A stretch of DNA of 64,000 nt from Pseudomonadales bacterium (GCA_019090455.1 JAHRWA010000030.1:89657-153656), one strand, 5' to 3'. Positions 29,530-40,184 are shown, counted from the first letter of the stretch. Program-made: numbers and translations. Notes: generated by a model not told the origin, from the sequence alone.

Positions 29530-31293
29530 TTATATTAAGGGCTCAAGATGCTCAACCATCAACTGCACAGACTGCCTATCACGAAATTCGTTGATATCTA
29601 ATCGATACGCTATTCGAGCTTTTTCCGCTTTACTGGGCCACAAATCCAAATCAACATTAAAGGCAATTGCATCAATGATACGATTTTCATTGCCCATGCC
29701 TAATACCAATTTAAGGTGTTTTTGACCCACAATACGCTGCTGAATAAGTTGGAACTCTCCGTCAAACAGTGGTTCAGGAAACGTCTGCCCCCAGGGTCCT
29801 GCATCTCTCAACTCTTCAGCCAAAGAAAGAGATAAATCCGTTTCTTCAAGTTCGCCATCCGATTTAATCTCCCCAATCAAATCAGCCTCATCCAGCTTAG
29901 ACCTCACTTCTTCATCGAAGGCTTTTGCGAACAATTGAAACTGGCCTTTATCAATACTCATTCCTGCGGCCATCGCATGTCCGCCAAATTTTTTCATTAA
30001 CTGGGGATAGCGTTTACAAATCGAATCGAGTGCATCTTTCAAATGAAACCCAGCAACGGATCTAGCCGACCCTTTAATCTCTCCCCCCTCTGCATTTTCA
30101 CTTTCATCGCTGGCAAGCGCGAATGCGACAACCGGTCGGTTATAACGATCCTTAATCCTCGAAGCGACAATACCCACTACTCCTTGATGCCAGGATTCAT
30201 CAAACAAACAAACACCAAAAGGCAGCTGCACCTCATCCAGACTCATATTCTCCAAACTTTCCATCGCGCTTTGCCGCATGCTTTCTTCTATTTTCTTTCT
30301 ATCACCATTGAGCGAATCCAACTCTAGCGCCAACTCTTTGGCTTGCCATTCATTTTCCGTCAATAAGCACTCTATGCCTCGAGCCATATCATCCAAACGA
30401 CCTGCCGCATTTAAGCGAGGCCCTAACGAGAAGCCCAGATCTGATGCCACCAGCCGATTTAATTTTCGCTGACTCACCTCAATTAAGGCCTTAATTCCCG
30501 GGCGACAGAAACCCGCCCGAATACGCCGTAAACCATGATGCACCAATATCCGATTATTGCTATCAAGCGGAACGACATCTGCCACCGTACCCAAAGCAAC
30601 AAGATCTAAAAAATGTGCCATATTAGGCATCTCGATATTTTGTTGCTCAAACCAGTTAAGCGACTGTAACTGTGTACGCAAGGCTGTCATGACGTAAAAT
30701 ATAACGCCGACACCAGCGAGGCTCTTACTCGGAAAATCACACCCCTCCTGATTAGGGTTGACGATGGCATCAGCATTGGGCAAACATTCTCCTGCCAAAT
30801 GATGATCTGTCACCAACACCTCCCACCCTTTATCCTTGGCTCGACTCACTCCTTCAATACTACTGATTCCGTTGTCCACAGTAATAAGTAATTCAGGCGC
30901 CCCTTCAACGGAGTGCGATTCCGCAACCTCCACAATCTCCGGCGTTAGGCCGTAACCAAATTCAAACCGATTAGGAACCAAAAAACTAACATGTTGCGCT
31001 CCCATTTTTCGTAACGCCAACACAGCTAAAGCGCTACTGGTAGCACCATCCACATCAAAATCACCTACGATCAATATTCGTTTTTGTTGTTGCATCGCGC
31101 TGACTAAGACTTCTACCGCCTTATCCATTCCCTTTAACTTTGACGCAGGAATCAAACCCGCTAGCTCTCTTGCAATATCAACTGGCTTACGAACACCTCT
31201 CGCAGCGTACACTCGGTTTAGTACTGGATGAATTGAATTCGATAGCCCCATTTCAGACAAACCGGATTCGCGTCTAACGATACTTTTTTTCAA
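29530..31293 (-). CDS. recJ: Single-stranded-DNA-specific exonuclease RecJ
   Basis: 5'-3' exonuclease used in mismatch repair and RecF-pathway recombination. The 587-residue protein has DHH-family metal-binding motifs: GDFDVDGATSSA (about 78-89), VTDHH (about 159-163) and the C-terminal DHHA1 part with GGHAMAAG. I keep the TTG start at 31293, which has AAAGGA nine bases upstream. It lies between thrC and prfB, as in Pseudomonas. Confidence 0.95.
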   Translation of the reverse strand: MKKSIVRRESGLSEMGLSNSIHPVLNRVYAARGVRKPVDIARELAGLIPASKLKGMDKAVEVLVSAMQQQKRILIVGDFDVDGATSSALAVLALRKMGAQHVSFLVPNRFEFGYGLTPEIVEVAESHSVEGAPELLITVDNGISSIEGVSRAKDKGWEVLVTDHHLAGECLPNADAIVNPNQEGCDFPSKSLAGVGVIFYVMTALRTQLQSLNWFEQQNIEMPNMAHFLDLVALGTVADVVPLDSNNRILVHHGLRRIRAGFCRPGIKALIEVSQRKLNRLVASDLGFSLGPRLNAAGRLDDMARGIECLLTENEWQAKELALELDSLNGDRKKIEESMRQSAMESLENMSLDEVQLPFGVCLFDESWHQGVVGIVASRIKDRYNRPVVAFALASDESENAEGGEIKGSARSVAGFHLKDALDSICKRYPQLMKKFGGHAMAAGMSIDKGQFQLFAKAFDEEVRSKLDEADLIGEIKSDGELEETDLSLSLAEELRDAGPWGQTFPEPLFDGEFQLIQQRIVGQKHLKLVLGMGNENRIIDAIAFNVDLDLWPSKAEKARIAYRLDINEFRDRQSVQLMVEHLEPLI

Positions 31294-31429
31294 TTCGAAT
31301 ATTCCTTTCTATCGACAACTGCAGAAACGACAAAGCCTCCTAAAATAGGGCAAGGTAGGCGTGAACAAATGGAAATAATGCGACTTAGGTAACAAAAACT
31401 TTGGACGTTAAAAACTCAAAACAACGAAA

Positions 31430-31463
31430 AAAGGCTAAAGTGACTGAAGCCACTTTAGCCTTT
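31430..31463 (-). terminator. Rho-independent terminator after thrC
   Basis: A 13-base stem AAAGGCTAAAGTG/CACTTTAGCCTTT with an 8-base loop lies 54 bases past the thrC stop. On the minus strand it is followed by a T-run (the A-run at 31427-31432 on the plus strand), so it ends the hom-thrC transcript before recJ. Confidence 0.9.
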
Positions 31464-31516
31464 CATCTAGAACGAGGCAATATTAAGGTCTGTCGTTTTG
31501 ACCTTTAACTATGAGA

Positions 31517-32602
31517 TCAGCCTGCCATGCTATCCAGAATAGTGCGCTTAACTTCATCCAAAGTCGCATCTATCGTTGTCATTTTCGCATTCGCGCATTG
31601 ATCAATGGCTGTGTCAGGATCTTTAAGCCCATTACCCGTTAGGGTACACACTATTTTACTGCCCTCAGGAATTTTTCCATTCTTAACGTCACGAATCGCA
31701 CCACCTAAAGAGGCGGCAGAAGCCGGCTCGCAAAAGACCCCTTCGGATAAAGCCAATAGTTTCTGAGCCGCTAATATATCTTCGTCAGCAAGCTCATCAA
31801 ACCAGCCATGAGATTCTTTTTGTAGTGCCCACGCTTTGTCCCAAGACTGTGGATGGCCAATACGTATAGCCGTAGCAACGGTTTCGGGATTATCTACCAT
31901 TTCACCGCGCATGAAGGGTGCTGCGCCACTCGCCTGATAACCTATCATTTTAGGGCGAGCATTGACGATTCCGCTTTTATGATATTCGCTATACCCCATC
32001 CAATGAGCCGTAATATTGCCTGCATTACCAACAGGTAAACAGTGGAAATCTGGCGCAAAGCCCAACTCTTCTAAAATTTCAAACGCTGCTGTTTTTTGCC
32101 CTTGAATCCGAAACGGATTGATCGAATTAACGATGGTCACTGGAGCTTCTTTAGCAACCTGCTTCACCAGATCCATACCCAGATCAAAATTGCCTTTAAT
32201 CTGTAAAATAGTTGCCCCATACATCATAGCTTGGGCCATTTTACCCATGGCAATTTTACCTTCCGGAATTAATACGTACGCTGTAATTCCAGCTCTCGCC
32301 GCATAAGCCGCAGCCGCAGCAGAAGTGTTTCCTGTTGATGCACAAATTATCGCTTTGCTTCCATCCTCCACAGCTTTAGTCACTGCCATGGTCATCCCCC
32401 GGTCCTTGAATGAACCTGTGGGATTTAAACCTTCATATTTCACATATATATCGACATCCTTGCCAATAGAGTCCGATACGTTATGCAAACGGATCAAGGG
32501 AGTATTACCCTCTCCTAAACTGATAATACGAGTATCATCATGAACCGGCAGATGATCCCTGTATTTGTCTATCAGGCCAGTATATCTTGAGCGAAATGGC
32601 AT
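31517..32602 (-). CDS. thrC: Threonine synthase
   Basis: PLP enzyme that converts O-phosphohomoserine to threonine. The 361-residue protein has the PLP-lysine motif NPTGSFKDRGMTMA (about 56-69) and STGNTSAAAAAYAARAG, typical of the shorter bacterial/archaeal-type threonine synthase rather than the long E. coli-like form. The ATG at 32602 has AGGA upstream. It follows hom by 60 bases, forming a threonine-biosynthesis unit that ends at the hairpin at 31430-31463. Confidence 0.94.
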   Translation of the reverse strand: MPFRSRYTGLIDKYRDHLPVHDDTRIISLGEGNTPLIRLHNVSDSIGKDVDIYVKYEGLNPTGSFKDRGMTMAVTKAVEDGSKAIICASTGNTSAAAAAYAARAGITAYVLIPEGKIAMGKMAQAMMYGATILQIKGNFDLGMDLVKQVAKEAPVTIVNSINPFRIQGQKTAAFEILEELGFAPDFHCLPVGNAGNITAHWMGYSEYHKSGIVNARPKMIGYQASGAAPFMRGEMVDNPETVATAIRIGHPQSWDKAWALQKESHGWFDELADEDILAAQKLLALSEGVFCEPASAASLGGAIRDVKNGKIPEGSKIVCTLTGNGLKDPDTAIDQCANAKMTTIDATLDEVKRTILDSMAG

Positions 32603-32662
32603 AGTATTGTTTCCTAATTAAGCGTTTTCTAAATAACCTTTTTCTAAACAATCTATCAGATA

Positions 32663-33970
32663 TTAGTCAGCGTCTAAGTACTCTAGTCGAATACGAGTAA
32701 TTTCTTCCCCTACCTCATCCAACGCTTGAATTTTTGTAATGGCCTTGTTCATGTCTTTTTCTAAAACCCGATGAGTTAGAATAATTATCGGGATCAAGCG
32801 CCCTTTTTTATGAGTCTCTTTTTGCAGCACGGCCTCAATACTAATATTTTGTTCACTGAGGATTTTTGTGATTTCGGCTAATACGCCTGGACGCTCTTCC
32901 ACCTCTATTCTGAGATAATAGCATGTGTAAATGAGATCAATTGGAAGAATGGAGGTGTCTTCGGTCTTCACGAACCCCAGTGAAGGAACGTTTTGGTCTG
33001 GATTGCCATCCAGCGATCTAGCCAAATCAACAATATCTGCAACCACCGCAGAACCTGTCGCTTCATCTCCTGCCCCAGCACCGTAATACAATGTTGGGCC
33101 AACAGCATCGCCCTTTACTAGCACGGCGTTCATAACACCATTAACATTTGCAATCAGCCTATTTTTGGAAATAAGAGTAGGATGAACTCGCAATTCAATG
33201 CCATTTTCAGATTTCCGAGTCATCCCAAGATGTTTAATGCGGTAACCCAATTGGTCAGCATACTCTATATCTGCTGGTGTAATTTGGCTAATCCCTTCAG
33301 TATAAACAGAGTCAAATTGCAGCGGGATACCAAAAGCTATTGATGAAATTATTGCCAATTTATGAGCAGCATCAATGCCTTCTACATCAAATGAAGGATC
33401 AGCCTCCGCATAACCCAGCGCCTGAGCCTCGCTAAGCACGTCACTAAATTCACGGCCTTTTTCTTGCATTTCAGTCAGGATAAAATTGCCGGTTCCGTTA
33501 ATGATTCCTGCAATCCATTCTATGCGATTCGCTGCCAGACCTTCTCGAAGCGCTTTAATGATAGGAATACCACCAGCAACGGCTGCCTCATAGAGTACGC
33601 TGACACCTTTACGGTTCGCAGCAGCAAAAATTTCATTCCCATGCTCTGCGATCAGCGCCTTATTTGCTGTCACTACGTGCTTGCCATTTTCTATGGCCAA
33701 TAACACCAGCTCCTTTGCTACGGTAGTCCCACCAATTAACTCTACGAGTATATCTATGTTAGGGTTCTTCGCGACGTCAAATATATCTCGCGTCATGTCA
33801 TAATTTGAGGTGTCACAATTTGGATTATCTCTACGCGCACCTATCTGGGTGACCTCAATGGACCGCCCCACTCTACGGGCTATTTCCAATCCATTTCTTG
33901 TCAAGATATTGAATGTGCCGCTACCAACTGTTCCAAACCCTGCCAACCCCACCCTTACCGATTTCACCAC
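32663..33970 (-). CDS. hom: Homoserine dehydrogenase
   Basis: Reduces aspartate semialdehyde to homoserine with NAD(P)H. The 435-residue protein has the nucleotide-binding GLAGFGTVGSGTFN (about 8-21), a catalytic domain with the family stretch GTGNFILTEM and a C-terminal ACT domain (about 352-430, starting YLRIEVEERPGVLAEI) that is expected to give threonine feedback control. The start is one of two consecutive GTG codons (33970 or 33967), preceded by GAGGG. It is the monofunctional form, without aspartokinase. Confidence 0.95.
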   Translation of the reverse strand: MVKSVRVGLAGFGTVGSGTFNILTRNGLEIARRVGRSIEVTQIGARRDNPNCDTSNYDMTRDIFDVAKNPNIDILVELIGGTTVAKELVLLAIENGKHVVTANKALIAEHGNEIFAAANRKGVSVLYEAAVAGGIPIIKALREGLAANRIEWIAGIINGTGNFILTEMQEKGREFSDVLSEAQALGYAEADPSFDVEGIDAAHKLAIISSIAFGIPLQFDSVYTEGISQITPADIEYADQLGYRIKHLGMTRKSENGIELRVHPTLISKNRLIANVNGVMNAVLVKGDAVGPTLYYGAGAGDEATGSAVVADIVDLARSLDGNPDQNVPSLGFVKTEDTSILPIDLIYTCYYLRIEVEERPGVLAEITKILSEQNISIEAVLQKETHKKGRLIPIIILTHRVLEKDMNKAITKIQALDEVGEEITRIRLEYLDAD

Positions 33971-34186
33971 TAAACCCTCTTAACAGACTAAATTTTTAGA
34001 ATTATTTCTAACTTGAACATTATAAAATGTCGCTGTACAGCAAGTACGCACTCGCTGGCTGCACACAATACTGGGCAGGGCTTATACTGTCAATCCAGGA
34101 ACGGGACAAGAAGACAGCGAGAATTAATCAGCCTCAACATAGACAGCCAATCAATTCTTACTATGCATCAGAAAGAGATATCGAGA

Positions 34187-34963
34187 CTAGGGTGCAAGAC
34201 CCAGCTTAGCAGCTAATTTATCGGCCTTAATATAACCGCCTGCATGGACTCCATTTGCCATATACAGCGATGGTGTACCTTTAACACCCATTTTATGCCC
34301 CAACAATAATTGTGCTTGAATCGGGGTCTTGCAATCTTCCGAGGCCACATCAAGTGTTAACCGACGTTTGGCCTTTGTCATGGCTTTTTTTCTATCCTTA
34401 GCACACCAAACCGACCGCATTTTGTCAGCAGTTGGTGACTTCAATCCTGCTCGTGGCCATGCCAGATACCTAACTTCAACTCCCAATGAATTCAACTCGG
34501 GTATTTCACTATGGAATTTCTGGCAATACCCACAGTCCACATCAGTGAACGCATAAATGACACCTTTTGTCTTACCTTCAGGAGCAAAAACAACCATATC
34601 TTTTACATCTAAACCTGCCAGCAAATTAACTCGCTGCTCACCTCGCCAATTCTCCGTAATGTTGATCGGCCTGGCACCAGGGCTCAATTGATATAAGTCA
34701 CCGGAAAGAATAAAAGTCCCAAATTCATTCGAGTAAATAAGCTCCCCATTCATCATCTCTACTTGATATATGCCCGCCATAGGCGACTCTTTAATGGAGG
34801 ATATTTCTGCATTACCCAAGGATAACTGAATGTTAGATTTAATCTGCTCTGCAATCCTTTCTGCATCAGCTAACTCAGCGAATACTGATTGGCTAGTCAA
34901 CGCAATCAAACAAAACAAAATACTATTACGTATCAAGCCAGTTACCATTTTTAGCACACCCAT
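34187..34963 (-). CDS. dsbC: Thiol:disulfide interchange protein DsbC
   Basis: Periplasmic disulfide isomerase. From the ATG at 34963 (GAGG five bases upstream) the product is 258 residues, with a signal peptide ending near SQSVFA, an N-terminal dimerisation domain and a thioredoxin fold with the active site CGYC (Cys144 and Cys147). A second conserved cysteine pair lies further on in WCAKD and EDCKTP. An upstream in-frame ATG at 35002 would only lengthen the pre-signal region. In pseudomonads xerD lies just upstream of dsbC; it is absent here. Confidence 0.94.
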   Translation of the reverse strand: MGVLKMVTGLIRNSILFCLIALTSQSVFAELADAERIAEQIKSNIQLSLGNAEISSIKESPMAGIYQVEMMNGELIYSNEFGTFILSGDLYQLSPGARPINITENWRGEQRVNLLAGLDVKDMVVFAPEGKTKGVIYAFTDVDCGYCQKFHSEIPELNSLGVEVRYLAWPRAGLKSPTADKMRSVWCAKDRKKAMTKAKRRLTLDVASEDCKTPIQAQLLLGHKMGVKGTPSLYMANGVHAGGYIKADKLAAKLGLAP

Positions 34964-35285
34964 AAATACCTCAATAGAATCAATATGATAGAAAACACGC
35001 ACAATCTTAAAAAAGAAGATAAATCAACGGCGTATCATAATATAAGAGACGCAGCCTAATCTCTCTGACCAGCTAATGACTGGAAATTAGAGCTATCGGG
35101 ATAACTATAGTTCCAATCACGAAGAAAAAGTTGTTTGCAATATGCAAATAAGGCGCAAACCACTCCATCACCAAACATCCAGACTAATAACCAAAAAAAG
35201 ACATGCTTTATGGCATGTCTTTTTAAAGGATCAATAGGCTATGTCTTAAACTCAAATTTATAACAGCTTAGGACTCAACAAACAC
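34964..35285. other. Intergenic region dsbC-rplS
   Basis: 322 bases holding the rplS-operon terminator (35195-35224) and presumably the dsbC promoter. No gene or gene remnant was recognised, including no trace of xerD. Confidence 0.6.
35195..35224 (-). terminator. Rho-independent terminator of the rpsP-rplS operon
   Basis: A stem AAAAAGACATGC/GCATGTCTTTTT with a 6-base loop lies about 60 bases beyond the rplS stop. The A-rich left arm becomes the T-run on the minus strand. Confidence 0.9.
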
Positions 35286-35642
35286 CTAATTAAGCTTTTC
35301 TTTGATACGAGCAGATTTGCCTGTACGTCCTCGAAGATAATAAAGCTTCGCCTTCCTTACATCACCTCGCCGCTTGACTTCGATGCTATCAACGATAGTA
35401 CTAAAAGCTTGAAAAACACGCTCAACACCGACCCCGTGAGAAATTTTTCGAACGGTAAAGGCTGAGTTAACACCTCTGTTCCGCTTAGCGATAACAACGC
35501 CCTCAAAAGACTGCAAACGCTCCCGTGTACCTTCTTTTACTTTCACCTTCACTACAATGGTGTCGCCTGTAGAAAAAGTGGGTAATTCCTTCTTCATCTG
35601 CTCAGATTCAATCTGCTGAATAATTTTATTTCGACCGCTCAT
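35286..35642 (-). CDS. rplS: 50S ribosomal protein L19
   Basis: Large-subunit protein at the interface with the 30S subunit. From the ATG at 35642 (AAGGAG upstream) the product is 118 residues, the normal size, starting [20 protein letters not shown]. The conserved [12 protein letters not shown] and [15 protein letters not shown] are present. The open frame extends 15 codons upstream but without family homology. It is the last gene of rpsP-rimM-trmD-rplS. Confidence 0.97.
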   Translation of the reverse strand: MSGRNKIIQQIESEQMKKELPTFSTGDTIVVKVKVKEGTRERLQSFEGVVIAKRNRGVNSAFTVRKISHGVGVERVFQAFSTIVDSIEVKRRGDVRKAKLYYLRGRTGKSARIKEKLN

Positions 35643-35808
35643 ATTTCTCTCCTTCTTTGTCACTACAGCGCTATAACTGCAATACAAGGTTTACCTTACA
35701 AATTCAAAGTTAGCTATACCTGCGCTAGGGTTGCCGTTTTTCATCCAACCATATAAGTGTTCTCTCACATCTACATCAACACTTTTTTGATTAAGAATCA
35801 GCTTACCT

Positions 35809-36606
35809 CTAGCAAGAAGCAGAATCTCGCTCTGCTTTATACCTTGCAAGCAGCTCAGACTCCTCCTCTGATAAATCTAATTTCGCTATTAAATCTGGCC
35901 GTCTTTCCCAAGTGCGCCCTAGCGCCTCTTTTAACCGCCATTGCCTAATTCTTTCATGATCCCCGCTCAACAAAACAGGAGGAACCTTTAAGCCTTGATA
36001 TTCCTCAGGCCTAGTGTAATGAGGATAGTCTAGTAGACCATTTTCAAATGAATCCTCTTGCGCCGAACTTAGATGACCCAAAGCCCCTGGTATCAACCGA
36101 ATTAACGCATCCAACAAAACCATTGCCGGTAACTCGCCACCACTTAATACGTAATCGCCTATGGACCACTCTTCATCCACGACAGACTGGACAACACGCT
36201 CATCCACTCCCTCATAGCGCCCGCAAATCAAAACAAGCTGCTCTTGCCGAAAAAGAGACTTCACTCCATTCTGAGTCAAAGGCGTCCCTTGAGGAGACAA
36301 ATATATCACTCTAGGCCTCAAGCCTTCTTGCACCCTATCACCCCCAACCGAGGATTTAGCTGCTGCAATGGCACTGAGCAAAGGATCGGCCTTCATGACC
36401 ATTCCTGGCCCACCACCGTAGGGCCTATCATCAACCGTACGATGTACGTCCTGCGTAAAATCTCTCGGATTCCACATCTCAAGTTTTAGCAAACCTTGCT
36501 TCACTGCCCGCCCGGTCACGCCATAGTCAGTCAGAGACTTAAACATATCAGGGAATAGCGTAACCAAACCTACATTAAGACTACAACTTGAACTAAAATT
36601 CGGCAT
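35809..36606 (-). CDS. trmD: tRNA (guanine-37-N1) methyltransferase
   Basis: SPOUT-class methyltransferase that forms m1G37 in tRNAs and prevents frameshifting. The 265-residue protein has [11 protein letters not shown] near the start, [12 protein letters not shown], the knot region [13 protein letters not shown], and [14 protein letters not shown]. The start is placed at the ATG at 36606, overlapping rimM by 14 bases; an in-frame TTG at 36618 is an alternative, and neither has a strong ribosome-binding site, so coupling to rimM is likely. Confidence 0.95.
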   Translation of the reverse strand: MPNFSSSCSLNVGLVTLFPDMFKSLTDYGVTGRAVKQGLLKLEMWNPRDFTQDVHRTVDDRPYGGGPGMVMKADPLLSAIAAAKSSVGGDRVQEGLRPRVIYLSPQGTPLTQNGVKSLFRQEQLVLICGRYEGVDERVVQSVVDEEWSIGDYVLSGGELPAMVLLDALIRLIPGALGHLSSAQEDSFENGLLDYPHYTRPEEYQGLKVPPVLLSGDHERIRQWRLKEALGRTWERRPDLIAKLDLSEEESELLARYKAERDSASC

Positions 36607-37114
36607 CCCAATCAACAATAATTGTCTTCTCTTCCAAATTAACCCTACAAACCACCTGATCAGGTAAGTAAGGGATTAATCTCTCTCTGTCATCAATGCT
36701 TTCTTTAGCCCCTCGAACCACAAGGACATCATTAGCGCCGGTCTCTAGCAGTTTCTGGACCTTTCCAAGATGAAGGCCTTCTTTAGTAACTATGCTTAGA
36801 CCCAGCAAATCACTCCAGTAATAGTCACCAGCATTCAACACTGGCAATTGCTCTTTTAACGTAGCGATAGCACAACCTGAGTACTGGCGCGCTATTTCCC
36901 TGTCATTACAGCCTTTTATATGTGCTATCAGGTACTTACCATTGATCTTAACGTCATCAATATCAACGGCTTGCCACTGATTCTGCTTATGGATATACCA
37001 AGGGCTATATTGAAAGATATTTTCCTTCGGATCGGTATAGGAATGGACCTTCACCCAACCTTTAACACCATATACCGTCGACATTTGACCAATAATAACT
37101 TTCTGGTTATCCAC
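36593..37114 (-). CDS. rimM: 16S rRNA processing protein RimM
   Basis: Ribosome-maturation factor that binds S19 and helps assembly of the 30S head. The product has the N-terminal RimM domain ([20 protein letters not shown]) and a C-terminal PRC-barrel (about 95-170, with [20 protein letters not shown]). The start is uncertain: the GTG at 37114 has AGG ten bases upstream, while a TTG at 37123 would add three residues. It lies between rpsP and trmD, overlapping trmD. Confidence 0.93.
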   Translation of the reverse strand: MDNQKVIIGQMSTVYGVKGWVKVHSYTDPKENIFQYSPWYIHKQNQWQAVDIDDVKINGKYLIAHIKGCNDREIARQYSGCAIATLKEQLPVLNAGDYYWSDLLGLSIVTKEGLHLGKVQKLLETGANDVLVVRGAKESIDDRERLIPYLPDQVVCRVNLEEKTIIVDWDAEF

Positions 37115-37180
37115 AAAGCACAAACCTATTCAAAGACATTCCAACCCCATCGACTACGATGATTTAAAAAATGGAATTCT

Positions 37181-37447
37181 TTATTCCGCCACGACAGCCT
37201 GACTTTGCTTAGTAGCATCTTTCATCAATTTTTTGACGCGATCAGAAGCTTGTGCCCCCTTACCAATCCAATACTCTACGCGCTGATCATTGATTCGGAT
37301 ACGCTCTTCGTTGCCCTGGGCAACTGGATTAAAAAACCCTAAACGCTCAATATAACGCCCATCACGAGCACGACGAGAATCTGCCACTACCAGGTGGTAA
37401 AAAGGACGCTTTTTAGCGCCACCGCGAGCTAAACGAATGGTGACCAT
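37181..37447 (-). CDS. rpsP: 30S ribosomal protein S16
   Basis: Small-subunit protein of 88 residues with the characteristic start [20 protein letters not shown], the central [12 protein letters not shown] and [16 protein letters not shown]. It is the first gene of the rpsP-rimM-trmD-rplS operon; ffh lies upstream on the same strand across a 341-base gap. Confidence 0.98.
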   Translation of the reverse strand: MVTIRLARGGAKKRPFYHLVVADSRRARDGRYIERLGFFNPVAQGNEERIRINDQRVEYWIGKGAQASDRVKKLMKDATKQSQAVVAE

Positions 37448-37788
37448 AGTATTTTATACCTTTAAAAACTCAATTTTATCCTGCCAGATGTTTATACACT
37501 GCCTGCTTATTTCACTAAAACAGCTCAACCTACAGTTTTGAGCAGCTTACAGCATAAAACAGACCAATCTATGACTCTGAAAGGCGACGAATTGTACGGG
37601 AAATAATAAAGTATTAATAGCTTTAAACCGCGTTTATTCTCAATCTCTTTAGCCAAACTAAATAGTGAAGGCCTCGGAATCAAATAAAGCTTGGGGGCAC
37701 ACCCTAGCTTCAACTTTAGCAAACAATTGAAACTTTGCTCTCCAAATTAAATCGCCACCAATTCAGCCGAGACAAAAGAACAAACAGC
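37448..37788. other. Intergenic region ffh-rpsP
   Basis: 341 bases expected to carry the rpsP-operon promoter. A 65-codon open frame on the minus strand here has no recognisable features and no ribosome-binding site, so I treat it as non-coding. No clear terminator for ffh was seen. Confidence 0.6.
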
Positions 37789-39174
37789 TTACATTCTAGG
37801 CATTCCACCCGGCGGCATCCCACCTCCAGGCCCCATCATTCCCTGCATACCCCGCATCATTGCTTTCATACCGCCTTTCTTTGACATTTTTTTCATCATT
37901 TTTTGCATTTGCTTATGCTGTTTCAGCAGTCTATTTATATCCTGAATCTGAGTTCCAGAACCTGACGCAATTCGGCGCTTACGCGAGCCACTAATCACAC
38001 TGGGAAATTGCCTTTCTTGAGGTGTCATAGAACAGATAATAGCTTCCATCTGCCCAAACATTTTCTCAGCAACATCACTCTCGGCAGCTTGGGACAAGCC
38101 CGCCATTCCAGGCAATTTATCTAACATGGAAGCAACCCCCCCCATATTTCGCATTTGCTGAAACTGATCTCGCATATCATTTAAATCAAAACTTTTACCT
38201 TTGCGAATTTTAGTTGCTAATTTATCCGCTTTTTTCTTATCTAACTTACGTTCCGCATCTTCAACTAGGGACAGAACATCTCCCATGCCTAAAATTCGAG
38301 ACGCAACACGGTCGGGGAAGAAAGGCTCTAAAGCATCGACCTTTTCTCCCATTCCCATAAATTTTATTGGCTTTCCAGTAATGGCTCGCACCGACAATGC
38401 CGCCCCCCCGCGCGCATCACCATCAGCCTTCGTCAAGATCACCCCAGTCAAAGGCAGCGCATCATCAAATGCTTTGGCGGTATTTGCAGCATCTTGCCCC
38501 GTCATAGAGTCAACAACGAAAAGCGTTTCCACTGGATTAATCGCCTTATGTAGAGACTTTATCTCAGACATCATCTCATTATCGATATGCAACCGCCCAG
38601 CCGTATCAATTATAACCACATCAGCAAACTTAGTTTTTGCGTCTGCAATCGCCCCTTCGGCTATAGCTATTGGCTTTTGATCAACGGAACTGGGAAAAAA
38701 GAGTGCATCCACCTCACCAGCCAACGTTTCTAGCTGCTTTATCGCTGCTGGACGATAAACGTCGACGCTTGCCACCATGACTTTCTTTTTATACCGCTCC
38801 TTTAGGAATCGAGCTAACTTCGCTACAGAGGTCGTTTTACCCGCCCCTTGTAAACCCGCCACCATAATCACAGCAGGAGGTTGTGACGCCAAATTCAATT
38901 CGTTATTGGATGCCCCCATAACCTCAACCAGCTCTTGGTTGACGATTTTGATGAATGCTTGGCCAGGGCTAAGACTCTCCATTACCTCTAGACCGATTGA
39001 TCGAACCTTAACTTTATCAATAAAGTCTTTCACAACAGATAGAGCTACATCGGCTTCTAGCAACGCCATCCGCACTTCTTTAAGTGCATCTTTAATATTT
39101 TCTTCGGACAGCTTTCCCCGACCCGTTACATTGCGTAGGGTTTGAGATAACTTGTCTGTTAAATTCTCGAACAT
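37789..39174 (-). CDS. ffh: Signal recognition particle protein Ffh
   Basis: GTPase of the signal recognition particle; it binds 4.5S RNA and signal sequences and delivers nascent membrane proteins to FtsY. The 461-residue protein has the N domain, the G domain with GLQGAGKTTSVAKLA (about 109-121), DTAGRL and TKADGDARGG, and a methionine-rich M domain ending in MMGPGGGMPPGGMPRM. All motifs are intact. It is divergent from ypjD, as in Pseudomonas. Confidence 0.98.
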   Translation of the reverse strand: MFENLTDKLSQTLRNVTGRGKLSEENIKDALKEVRMALLEADVALSVVKDFIDKVKVRSIGLEVMESLSPGQAFIKIVNQELVEVMGASNNELNLASQPPAVIMVAGLQGAGKTTSVAKLARFLKERYKKKVMVASVDVYRPAAIKQLETLAGEVDALFFPSSVDQKPIAIAEGAIADAKTKFADVVIIDTAGRLHIDNEMMSEIKSLHKAINPVETLFVVDSMTGQDAANTAKAFDDALPLTGVILTKADGDARGGAALSVRAITGKPIKFMGMGEKVDALEPFFPDRVASRILGMGDVLSLVEDAERKLDKKKADKLATKIRKGKSFDLNDMRDQFQQMRNMGGVASMLDKLPGMAGLSQAAESDVAEKMFGQMEAIICSMTPQERQFPSVISGSRKRRIASGSGTQIQDINRLLKQHKQMQKMMKKMSKKGGMKAMMRGMQGMMGPGGGMPPGGMPRM

Positions 39175-39377
39175 AACAAAAGGCCTTTTTCAACAGGTCT
39201 CGCAATTATATCGCAGATCCAATCTGATAGGGGTGAGGAGCCACAAAATTATCCCTCTTGATGGGAAAAACCCTCGACATCGAATATTTGGGGTGCAAAA
39301 ACACACAGGACTATGCCAAACTCAGATCTCCCCCTAATCCTCTGAATAGTCTAACAAAGTGTAGGCACCGAATTCAC

Positions 39378-40184
39378 ATGATATCAGCGACATTATCTGG
39401 AAGTATTTCGGCAGCACTTTACTTAGTCGCAACTACTTACGTATTCCAGCGGTTATCGGGGAATAAATCGATTTCCAAGCACTGGTTTTTATTACTAGGA
39501 CTCATTGCCAGCTTATTTCACATCCATAGTGCTCTTTCGCTTATATTTTCTGATGCAGGCCTCGACCTTGGGTTATTTTATATTGGCTCGCTAATCGGTT
39601 GGGTTGTCATTCTCACAGTGCTCACTACTAATTTATTCCGCCCCTTTGAAAATATCGCAATTATTGCCTATCCAATAGCCGCCCTTTCCATTGTGGCCTC
39701 CCTTATTTTTGAGAGTACGTTTGATGCACGTAACGATATAGGCCTTTCAATTGCGATCCACATACTTTTAAGCATATGCGCCTATAGCGTTCTCTTTATC
39801 GCAGTAGGGCAAGCCGTATTAATTGCAATTCAAAACCGTCAGCTAAAGAAAAAGCAAACACAATCGATCATAAACGTGCTCCCACCACTGCAAACAATGG
39901 AAAGCGTATTATTTGAAATCATATGGCTTGGCATAGGACTGTTAACCGCATCCATCCTCACTGGGTTCATGTTTTATGAAGATATTTTCCAACAACATCT
40001 CGCCCACAAATCCGTTTTTTCGCTTGTGGCATGGCTTACATTTGCCGTGTTACTGAGTGGTCGATATATTTTTGGCTGGCGCGGTCGCACCGCTATTCGG
40101 TGGACTTATAGCGGTTTTGCCTTCCTTATGATTGGCTACTTTGGCAGCAAATTCGTGTTAGAATTCATATTAATCAAAAGTTAA
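39378..40184 (+). CDS. ypjD: Inner-membrane protein YpjD (CcsA-like)
   Basis: Polytopic membrane protein of 268 residues, with about eight hydrophobic segments, related to the cytochrome c assembly protein CcsA. Conserved features include LLGLIASLFHIHSAL, SIAIHILLSICAYSVLFIA, PPLQTMESVLFEI and the C-terminal GWRGRTAIRW. The ATG at 39378 matches the family N terminus; the frame is open further upstream. Its usual position next to ffh and a CorC-like gene is kept. The exact role is unknown; a link to magnesium/cobalt transport has been suggested from gene neighbourhood. Confidence 0.85.
   Translation: MISATLSGSISAALYLVATTYVFQRLSGNKSISKHWFLLLGLIASLFHIHSALSLIFSDAGLDLGLFYIGSLIGWVVILTVLTTNLFRPFENIAIIAYPIAALSIVASLIFESTFDARNDIGLSIAIHILLSICAYSVLFIAVGQAVLIAIQNRQLKKKQTQSIINVLPPLQTMESVLFEIIWLGIGLLTASILTGFMFYEDIFQQHLAHKSVFSLVAWLTFAVLLSGRYIFGWRGRTAIRWTYSGFAFLMIGYFGSKFVLEFILIKS

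Noticed and set aside
37525..37722. 65-codon open frame between ffh and rpsP
   Set aside because: No ribosome-binding site or motif; the region is expected to be the rpsP promoter.
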